From Priapulus caudatus (lineage: Eukaryota > Priapulida > Priapulimorpha > Priapulimorphida > Priapulidae): a DNA stretch of 48,334 nucleotides. The notes under the pieces were generated by a model. It was not told the DNA's origin. It did no database searches and saw only the letters and a program-made list of their open reading frames with translations. The position numbers and the translations under genes are program-made. Positions within the stretch are counted from its first letter, which is position 1, and each line of letters opens with the position of its first letter. The stretch is taken from the NCBI RefSeq assembly GCF_000485595.1, contig NW_014577247.1, positions 66,669-115,002 on the forward strand, read 5' to 3'. This document shows, one piece after another, positions 21,901 to 31,000 of the stretch.

Positions 21901-22647
21901 ACCATTTCTCTGGTGGGTGTCGGTCTTACGAATTGCATCTTTGTCTGGTCTTGTCGTCCGTGACTTCTCTCTACTTTTGGTTTTCTCTTTAATGCATGCC
22001 TCTTCGGCTTTGTCAGGTGCGGTGTTCTTGGTAGTAGCATAGTTCTCGTCAAGCAGATCGCTGTTCATATAATCAAGAAAGGACTGCCTCTCTGTATGAG
22101 TATAACCCGAAACGCCATCGTCTATCTGCAGGGCAGCAACAGCTTCGGTCGTGTCTCTCTCGTTAGCAGGTGTGGCATCTTCTCTCGACCTTGCTGACTG
22201 GTGGTTTCGCCTCTGGTCACTGTGGCCGCCTCTGCTCTGTTGATGCTGTCCCTGACCTCTTCTGCCATGGTGGCTCAACCCTCCTCTCTTCTGTTGCTGC
22301 AGCCTCCCACGTTGTCTTTGATTCCCCCTGTAGCTACTGGAATCACCTTGGTGAGACTGATATTCCGGTGTATATGGATAGTACTGGCTAGTATCATAGC
22401 TTCCACTGTGATGAGCCTGATGATCTTGTTCCCATCCCTGTCGACTTCTCACATCACTGTCATAATTCTGGTAGCCAACGTACTGCTGGGGTACTTCACT
22501 CTGGTTAGCGGGGTGCTGGGCATAAAACACCGGCCCCTGAGGCTGATATTGGTTTTTGTGTACAAAATAATTTCCACTTTCTTGTTGAAACCCCTGAGTC
22601 GTGTAGTCAGCAGCAAGGTATGCCCCCTTATTAATATTGTCCTGCAT
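17718..22647 (-). CDS. NFX1: NFX1-type zinc finger protein, two coding exons
   Basis: Nuclear/cytoplasmic regulator; vertebrate NFX1 acts as a transcriptional repressor, E3-ligase-like protein and mRNA regulator. Coding exons on the minus strand are 22647-20353 (765 codons) and 18968-17718 (416 residues plus stop). They join in phase 0 with donor GTATGC and acceptor CCACGCAG. The product is about 1181 aa, close to human NFX1 (about 1120). Order of domains: Gln/Tyr/Arg-Gly-rich N-terminus (1-400), RING/PHD-like finger (about 408-462, CMVCCERV...WRCPACQ), NF-X1 Cys/His repeats (about 480-955), R3H (about 1040-1113), and a short tail ending ITDYFDMT like the vertebrate DYFDVQD. The start is the first ATG after an in-frame TAG nine codons upstream. 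Very GC-rich exons. It converges on the RhoGAP gene and diverges from PARN. Confidence 0.95.
19140..20009. mobile_element. Non-autonomous hAT-type element in the NFX1 intron
   Basis: Ends are cagggctcgaatt at 19140 and, inverted, caggcctcgaatg at 20009. Both are flanked by the perfect 8-bp duplication atcttgac (19132-19139 and 20010-20017), the hAT signature. Both sub-ends are rich in degenerate motifs, gacggcaccgacggcaattgcc on the left and ttgccttgatgccc on the right. No transposase frame is visible, but a 110-base N gap lies inside. The insertion sits in the only NFX1 coding intron. Confidence 0.9.
19552..19661. other. Assembly gap
   Basis: Run of 110 N inside the hAT-type element. Its real length is unknown, so the element could be larger than it appears. 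Confidence 1.
20353..22647 (-). other. NFX1 coding exon 1: disordered N-terminus, RING and zinc fingers
   Basis: A single 2.3 kb exon. Residues 1-130 are Gln/Tyr-rich (prion-like composition), followed by Arg-Gly-rich and Lys/Arg/Glu-rich charged stretches. From about residue 396 it is clearly NFX1: MLTEQLTRGTYECMVCCERV, WSCAECYHVFHLRCV and GWRCPACQ. The repeated NF-X1 pattern follows (CxxxCHxGxCxxC and CGxHxC types), such as CHPGPCPPC, CGNHTCERACHPGACDDC and CGRHKCIKHCC. I do not see a PABP-binding PAM2-type motif at the N-terminus, where the vertebrate protein has one. Confidence 0.93.
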
Positions 22648-23053
22648 TGGCACGCTATTTGGGCCTAGGTGGCGCTACTTTCAAAGTAAATTTTATGTGC
22701 GTTGGTGTATACCATTTGGTACGATGAAACGCCCGGGGAAAATTGTAGGTAAGTACAGTAATTCCTTGGGATTATCACAAGTTTTGCTGTTTCGTTTTCT
22801 ATCTGAAACATAACATTACATACGTTATTATAATATAATAATAATAACAATAAAAAAAATATTGCTAACGTCTAAGTATCAACAACATGTAAATTAAAAC
22901 AATTACAGTTATTACTAAAACTAGTAAAAGCGTAGCTCCAAGAAACGGTCTTTGCTAGGGTTAGAAGACCTAGTGTATATTGACGTTAGTCACACAGCCT
23001 GGTTGGGTTAGTAAAGCTCATAGGGTCTATGTCCCCTAGGGTACTGCCGGAAC

Positions 23054-23704
23054 TAGCTCTAGTACTATAGCCCGCGTTCATTAACTGCCGCAGGGCTATA
23101 GAACATTGTCAGCTAGATTTCACAACTGCAACCTGTCACCACCTGTCCTCACAAAAAATGGATCGCAAAACGCAAAATTATCGGGCTTTTTAACACTTAT
23201 TTATCTACATGGACATCTTTTTGAACACTTTCCACAACTTTACACCATGTATTTATCCTTTTATTACTCAAAGTCAGCACTACTGGCAATCCCGTTTTGA
23301 AATATTCTGGCGTGCGAATGCGTGACGTCATCGGTATTGTATATATACATGCACCATAGCTGCCATGTGTTTTGCCTACATATCCGGTGCATGTATATAT
23401 ATACAATACCGGTGACGTCACGCGTTCGCACGCCAGAATATTTCAAAACGGGATTGCCAGTAGTGCTGACTTTGAGTAATAAAAGGATAAATACATGGTG
23501 TAAAGTTGTGGAAAGTGTTCAAAAAGATAGGTGAGATGTCGATGTAGATAAATAAGTGTTAAAAAGCACGATAATTTTGCGTTTTGCGATCCATTTTTCG
23601 TGGGGACAGGTGGTGACAGGTTGCAGTTGCAAAATCTAGCTGACAATGTTCTATAGCCCTGCGGCAGTTAATGAACGCGGGCTATAGTACTAGAGGCAGA
23701 GCTA
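23054..23704. mobile_element. Inner element 1: near-complete palindrome
   Basis: About 651 bp. Starts tagctctagtactatag and ends in its inverted copy (with a 6-base insertion, ggcaga), flanked by tgccggaac on both sides (23045-23053 and 23705-23713). Nearly the whole sequence is a perfect or near-perfect inverted repeat with arms of about 300 bp. The centre, near 23376, has tgacgtcatcggtattgtata and its complement. No protein is encoded. It interrupts the left end of the outer element. Confidence 0.85.
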
Positions 23705-23759
23705 TGCCGGAACGTACACTGGGTACGTTAACGTACCCTGGTAACTGATATGATTAGGG

Positions 23760-24378
23760 TAGCTCTAGTACTATAGGCCGCTTACCATTAACTGCGCCGC
23801 TATAGCATCAAACCATACGAATGCTTCGGACCAAATCAACTTACTCCAGCCATCAGCGGAACATATTGTTTGTCCGCATGTGGAGGGTGGAGCGGCTTGT
23901 GTTGGTTGACAAAAACATTGTGTTGTCACACGTAAACAAATTAATAATAGTAAACTTGTCATCTTCCATGACAAAACTAATATGTACAATCCTCTTTATC
24001 GCTTAATTGTTGTTACTTGACAACAACACAGTTTTTTCACAACCACCCAACCGCGCCACCCCCCTCCACACCGAAATACATAGTTCCCAGCGACTGCGCT
24101 GCTGCAGCGCCGCCAAATGCCGTTGAAGCGGCAAAATCGAATGTTTTGTCCTAAGAAAATACCTGTCAAGTTACCATTGCAACGAGTATTTAAGAGGTTC
24201 AATTTTAAGTAAGCGGCTATAACTTAAGACATATTCACTTCGGATAAGAGGCATTAATTGCCTACCACAGACGTTTTATAGTCGGGTATAATCGAGGATA
24301 AGTTGGTCCATCGCATGCCCCATGGGTCGGTCTATAGCCCAGCGGCAGTTAATGTAAGCGGCTATAGTACTAGAGCTA
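23760..24378. mobile_element. Inner element 2: same family, non-palindromic interior
   Basis: About 619 bp. The terminal inverted repeats (tagctctagtactatag plus about 30 further bases ending in ctatag) are shared with inner element 1. An 8-bp duplication gattaggg flanks it (23752-23759 and 24379-24386). The interior is not an inverted repeat and encodes nothing recognisable. The 8-bp duplication suggests hAT-superfamily mobilisation, although the TAG start differs from the common CAG. Confidence 0.8.
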
Positions 24379-24403
24379 GATTAGGGTTAGACCGTTAATG
24401 GCG

Positions 24404-24427
24404 TTAGGGTTAGGGTTAGGGTTAGGG
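24404..24427 (+). repeat. Interstitial telomere-type repeat, four TTAGGG units
   Basis: Four perfect TTAGGG units, with an isolated unit at 24381-24386 just upstream. They lie in the interior of the outer element. TTAGGG is the telomere unit of most animals other than most arthropods and nematodes, which weakly informs on the organism. Confidence 0.9.
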
Positions 24428-25069
24428 AGAAGGCGTAGGCGACTCCCTAGCCACAAGTTCCCATCTCGCTTAACACTACGTGGCGAGAGGGTCACAAACC
24501 GACGCATTAGAAATATGTTCGGTAGTATGTGCGCTGCTATTTAACGTTAAATTATCGACTCGTTAGTGGAGTAGCTAGGCGAGGTACGGTCCGGCATATT
24601 AGATAGTACCAGGGTACGTTCCGGCAGTACCCTGGGGGACATAGACCCTCTCAGCGTTAGTAAAAGCGTAGGCCTAGTCATGATTTAGTCATTACATCAT
24701 GTACCCAGATTTGAAGTTTGACCTAAAAGTAAAGCAAAGCAAAGCATGCGTAGATTGAAGACAAGTAAATTGTACCGCCAACTCTACCTGTCTTCCTCTT
24801 TCTGTCTGTTGGTTTAATAAACTAGCAGCGAACTCCAATCTTGCTTGAAAACGCATACAATTTTAATTCGAGATTAGCACGACAAACTACACAAGCAAAA
24901 AATTTCGACAAGCTTCTTGCAAACAGTTGAGTTGTGCAACTTTACAGGTGGCGCTAACAGCGAGTCGACAGGTCGATAGGCGTGTCGTAACAAGAGTGAC
25001 AGCAGTAAGGTCACGCCTATCAGCTGGAACGTATGTACAGTATTCAGAAGTAAACGCGGCGCACCGACA

Positions 25070-28000
25070 ATGAATATCACACGGAAAAGTATGTAAATGC
25101 GAAACTAAATTACTCAAAGATTTTCCTTGTTCGACATTAATTTATAATAGTAGGCGTAGTTATACATTGAGGTATTTTAGGAGGAGCAATTATTAGTCAA
25201 AATCAACTTTACAACTAGTACTAGGAGTAATTGACATGATAGTTGATACTTGTAGTTGTAAATTGTTATGGTTCCGTGACTAGTCATACTCTCGAACAGG
25301 AATTGGGGCAAAGACCCGTTGACGTGGTCATTCCCGTGGGTGGGACTACCTACAGTCTTGTTTGAATGAAACTGTTGGAGGTTAGGGGGTTAGGCTAAGT
25401 GTTGGTCAGAGATAGGTTTGTGATGATTTATGTATCGCCTTCCCAAATCAAAGTAGTAAAAGTAAAACTAAAACTTAAAAGCTAGTTAATTACTTGACGC
25501 TTGAACTGCAATCTCACAATAATGTGTTGCAGGCTACAGCACAACTTACTGGTAGTAATATTGCACATTTGTATTGTCAGTGTATAAATATTACTATAAA
25601 TTACCAATGTACTAGGAGCAGTGGCGTAGATAGGATTTTTTCAGCGGGGCACGAGACGCGGCGGCGCACTGAGGGGCCTTACATTTTCTTCGGGGGGGGG
25701 GGGGCGCGTGGACAATATATAATTTTATTGAGATGTGGTTCGAACCTTCTTTCATTGTATTATACTGTTCTAACAGCATTATTTTTTATTCAAATTTTTT
25801 TTTATCAAGCATGAATTTTCAGTGGGGGGGTAGCACCTGGGGGTCACAGAAAATTTGTGGGGGGGCACGTGCCCCCCAGGCCCCCCGTAGCTACGCCCCT
25901 GACTAGGAGCTAGTCTAGGAATATTTTCAGTAATATTTAGTTTCTGTGATATTTGGCTAGTTTATTTTACTTTGCCGGATTTTCTATACGAGTTATAATG
26001 TGTGATTTTGAATTTCAATAGATTTTAAAGAAACCTTTCCTCTTATCGTTGAAAGTATAAATGAAGCCGACTTCTTAGCAATTGATGGTGAATTCACAGG
26101 TAAGTGTATAATATTCGTTTGACACTGGGTCAGGGTTCTCCAAGAGCACTTATAGCCTGGCGGCGCGCCAGGCTATCGTCGAGCCTCGCCATCCTAAAAT
26201 GCACCTGCCACCCTAAAATGCACCTGCCACTCTAAATATCATAGCCCCCGGACTCCCGTAGCATGCAAACCGCCTTCAGGAGTAAGGACCGTAAAGGCAG
26301 CACCCGCCATGCTATAATGAAAAAGCTTGGAGAACCCTGTAGGTATATACTATATAGATTCCATTATATACTTGAGCCATTTAATTTTTGTTTATGTATA
26401 ATGGTATATATATTTATTTTCCTTAATTTCTACTTGTTGCTCCAAGGGTGCAGTACAAAAATATCAGAGTGGAAGTGTGATTCTATGTTTTTATATGTTC
26501 TTTATTCTTATTATTTAAGTTGCTGTTTTTTATTTCTAATCCTAGAAGGGGGTGGAACCAGTTAGGTTGGGCTGAAATTAATCATAGAATGTTATGTTTT
26601 AGTGTTGGTCTTTTGATTAGATGTAGGTTCTGGTAGTCTCTTGCACATCTAGGTTATTATTATTTTAAGGTGTTAACCTGAATTGTAACTTTTGAGTGGA
26701 ATAATTTTTCTCTATCTATATAGGTTTGACCAATGGACGTAAATCACATTCATTTGATACACCAGAGGAGCGCTATCACAAACTTAAAGAGGCAAGTGTA
26801 TTACTGTGATAGTTCAGTCATACTATCTGTTATATATATATATGTGCAATTATTTTGTTTTTTGTCATATTAGTTTATTATTGTGCTATGTTGTGGTTTA
26901 TGCAACAATGTGTACGATCTCATGAGTTTATAATAGATGTTAAGTAAGTGATCACACTATTAGTCTTATATGTTTTATTTGAAACTTATATACTAAACCA
27001 CCAACAAAATACATGACTTACTACATGGTGTTTGTCAAAGAGAGTTGGAGTGTGAAAAGGGGGTGATCAAGTGATCGATTTGATGAGATCGAGACGCGGT
27101 AGAAAAATAATAATAAAGTTTTACGTATTGCATTTTTAATAGGGAACATGCGATTTTCTACTCGTTCAGTTTGGATTGTGTACTTTCACGTACAAGCATG
27201 AGGAGAAAAAGTAAGAAGCTTTGGATTAAATCAGATAAAATCTATGGTACCATTTATTGCCTATGTTTACTGTCATTGATACCACACTCTTCTACTCTAA
27301 AGGTTGTAGTGATCGTGATTTTACTAAAATTGTATCAGTACATATTGTTATATGCATTCAGTGTAATATATATACATTCACAATTTTTTGTTTACTGTGC
27401 ATAATTATGCTACTAATGCTGAGGTTACTAATGTTGCAGATACATATCTAAAGCATACAACTTCTACATTTTCCCAACACCACTAAACAGGCAAGCGAGT
27501 GATGTGAGGTTTTTGTGTCAGGTGAGCGCTGCACAACCTAATTATTTATAACTGAGGTAGTAACTGCAGCTCTGGAGAGAAATGGATACTTGATTAGCAG
27601 GCAGTGAACACATGCACTTCAGCAGTTCTTTATAGTTTTCACCGATGTAAGACATGGGGAAATTAGGAAAGGCAATGTCAGAACAGAATATAATCAGGGA
27701 AATCTTAGTTGTTGGATTTATACCGGGGATACTAAATGTCGGCGTGATGTGTACAGGCGTATTTGTAAGAAACGTTTTGAGGATAGGTAGTTAATCCTGC
27801 TTTGTGCAATGAGATGTGGCAATAGCTATTAATCAGGTGATAATGCCACAAGTGTTATATAAGTGTGTTTGTGTATGTGTAGGAAAATAGCTAAGAAAAT
27901 GTATAAATTTCTTTATAGGCTTCAAGTTTAGATTTCCTGGCTCGCCAGAGTTTTGATTTCAATAAAGTCTTCTACGAAGGTATCAAGAAGGCAATGCTAG

Positions 28001-31000
28001 CTTAAGTGCTTGTAATTTGACAAATGTAAACATTTGCCATGTATGAACTATTTGTTAATACGAATGGAAAGCTTCTCTGAGGGTATGGTTCAAATTTGCT
28101 GTAATGAATCTGTCATTTATTATTCTACAAAGGGAATTTGGTTAAAAGTTATTTTTCATAAGTTTCTCAAAGTGGTAAATTTATGTTGAACTGTTATGCA
28201 GTGTGGCTTAATGACAAGTGGCTTGATAGCTTCATTATGCAGTGTTCCATGGTAAGCAGCGTACACGACTAATGTCGGTGGTATGTGCAGGTATTCCCTA
28301 TCTGAACCCGGCAGAGGAGCAGAGCCTGTCGGACGCCTTACAGGAACGGCACAACCAGAGCATGAACAATGAGCTGACCTATGTGAGCCCTTCATATGAG
28401 TCGCCAGCTTTCAAGGGTCCTTTGGTTATCCCAGAAGAGCACAAGTCATTCATTGCTGACATCTGGTACTTTTCTGTCTTACAACAACATCATATAGCTT
28501 ATTAAAGGTTGAAAGGGTAGAATTAGCATTATTTAGTAGCACACGGACAATCATCAATAAGTAGATTTGATAAAGGCAATGCATAGACCTGTGAAGTATT
28601 TGCGAAGTACGTGCATAAAATTTATTAAGAGCTTATGTGTATGCACGTGTTTATGTGTTAGTGGCACTTCTGCAACTATTCCATGGATAAGTAATTTTAT
28701 AAATATAAATATCAGAGAAGTAAAAGTGGTATGCTTAAAGTGCTTATTTATCCTTTAGAATCTTAAACTCTGCATTTTGTTACTTGTGTTGGTGTGTGTT
28801 ACATCATTTTACATATAGTGAAATGTTCACATGACTAGCTATTGTAGGAAGCTGATGGTGCTAACTGCTAACCCAGATTTTGTTTTCATTTCTTCCAGCA
28901 AGAAGATCGAAACTTTTCTAAAGGATGAGCAAGAAACTAGCTTGCAGTTGCCAGTATGCACAGCCTACCAGAGGAAGCTCATCTATGAGGCTGCTAGGAA
29001 AAGGTTTGTACCCTTCTGACAAAGTGCATTCATTAATGTATTTTAGAGTATTAGCTAGAAAGCCGTCTCGCCGTCTTTTTGAAAGCTTATTTTCATATGA
29101 TATGTTCTGTACGATATGGTCAGTTTCACTGACGATAGCTAATGACGGCCATGCACTTATTTCAGTGAATAAATTTATGATAGGCAACAATTTTTTTATT
29201 CGTAAACGCCTTATTTTATTAAAAGAACTACTTTCCAATTCCTCCCTAGCAGGCAAGTACATATGGCACTTGTTTTGCTAGGAAACTAATGTTCCAATTA
29301 TTCGAGACTCATATTTTATCAATCTTAGCTAATACTCTCGGTCATCTGGAATGGATATCGACCTGTGTTTGGGAAATTCTTAGATAAAAATCTTCATTTT
29401 GTAAGCATAGTAATTGTAGTCAATGTGTAATTGATTATGGGAAATGGCAGGCTTTCTGCAAAGCTCTAACAACTCTGATGTAGATTCAAGATGGGCATTC
29501 AGCTTGACACACAGACTGCTGAAAATCGCGATCGGTTTATTGTCGTGAAAAAGGCATCGGAGGAGGAGAAGAAACTGGTTGAACAAAAGAAAAGAGAAGC
29601 TGACTGGGTTAGTAGCTGTTACATTAGTAGACAAAATCTTGCAATTATTTGAACACGTATTAAAGGACAACAGAGGTCAGGTGCGTTTCTCTGTGAACAT
29701 TAATTAAGATGTATTGGTAGTTTATTGCCATATCAATCTTTCAGGAAGAACTGAAGGATGCTGTTGGCTTCTCAAATGTCATTCGTGAGATTACACGTTC
29801 AGGAAAACTGGTAGTTGGCCACAATATGATGTTAGACTTAATGCACGTCTTACACCAGTTTGCTAGCCCCCTGCCTGAGGTAAGATGCTCGATGTGTAAA
29901 TTGTATGTAATTCTTTCCAGCAATTTCACTACCTAGAATAGTGCTGAAACTATTTCACTTTCAGAGTCGCAGTATGCGTGTTAGTGTGTAGTGCACAGGC
30001 TATAAATTAATACAAACGGAGTGTAGTTTTTCCACTGTTACAGTTATTATGATATTGGTTATATATATTTGTTTGGAGCATAAAAGAGTGGTCATTAGCT
30101 GCTTATAGTAACTTTATGTGTACGTTTATGAGAGAATGCTACATCAGATTTCATATCATTTACATTGACAGTAAAGATAAAGTAAACAAAGGCTCGATCT
30201 CTGGATGTAATGTGGGAAGCTAATGTGCATGTGTTCTAGGATTATGAGGAGTTCAAGTCACTGGCTCACTGCGTATTTCCACGCATCTGTGATACGAAGC
30301 TGATGTCAAGTACAAATCCATTCAAGGTCAATATTCCTATGACAGATCTTGGCAATCTCACGAAGATACTAGAGAGAGCGCCATTTGCCAAGCCGAACAT
30401 AGGTACGACGTCTGTCTAGTTGTGAGTGCATGTGCTGTGTGTTGTGTGCGCACATGCATTTCCGTGTGTAACTGTGTGTACATTTGTGCGTGTTATTGTC
30501 AGGTAAAGATAAGAGGGCTGATTTATGTGCAACTGGGCAAATATACGTGCATCTTCCGAGTCAATGAAGCTGCATCAGTAGATAGCTCGTTAAGGTCGAC
30601 GTGCATAGAGTTATCCTCTATAATAATAAGAATAACTGTGTAGTGCCCGTTGCATGCAGCACTAGTAGTCTGCTGTGTCGTTGCAGAGTTTGCGGCGGAG
30701 GAGCACAGCTACAGCACAGTTGCGAATCAGCTGCACGAAGCAGGGTACGACGCCTACATAACTGGACTCTGCTTCATATCGATGGCCAACTTCCTAGGTA
30801 TGATACTTTTGCGCTGCCAGCCGGGCACTGTCCACTCCCCACCAACTGGAGAAAAAAGTTCAATAAATTGCAGGGAAATATGCTGCTGACATGTCATAAC
30901 ATAGGTCCTTATAATGTGTTCTTATAAAAGCAGGACATATCTGTTGTCCATTCTCCACCTACTGTGGAAGAACTCCAGTCAAATAGAGGAAAATATGCTC

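Larger units (their letters stand above)
23022..24649. mobile_element. Outer MITE of a three-level transposon nest
   Basis: The left end agggtctatgtcccctaggg at 23022 and the right end at 24649 are inverted copies, and the similarity continues through tactgccggaac. After the first internal insertion is mentally removed, it continues further into the cctggta segment. Without the two inserts and their duplications the element is only about 341 bp. Its interior carries the TTAGGG run. The flanking target duplication is not clear to me. Confidence 0.75.
22648..25069. promoter_or_regulatory. Head-to-head NFX1/PARN intergenic region
   Basis: Start codons of NFX1 (22647, minus) and PARN (25070, plus) are 2.4 kb apart and point away from each other. 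Both promoters and 5' UTRs must lie here unless non-coding first exons lie elsewhere. About 1.6 kb of it (23022-24649) is nested mobile elements. That leaves roughly 375 bases on the NFX1 side and 420 on the PARN side. A ccaatc motif occurs near 24835 on the PARN side. No TATA-type core promoter is convincing. Confidence 0.5.
25070..30797 (+). other. PARN nuclease core exons 1-12 (with R3H insert)
   Basis: Exon 1 supplies only six codons plus one base (MNITRK). Exons 2-6 carry the first Exo motif (IDGEF) and [39 protein letters not shown] and [14 protein letters not shown]. Exons 7-9 cover the region equivalent to the R3H-type insert, with [16 protein letters not shown] and [13 protein letters not shown]. 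Exons 10-12 restore the nuclease: [32 protein letters not shown] and [20 protein letters not shown]. All DEDDh residues are intact, so it should be active. Confidence 0.93.

Noticed and set aside
24404-24427. TTAGGG run as a chromosome end
   Set aside because: Only four units, inside a transposon with genes on both sides; interstitial, not telomeric.
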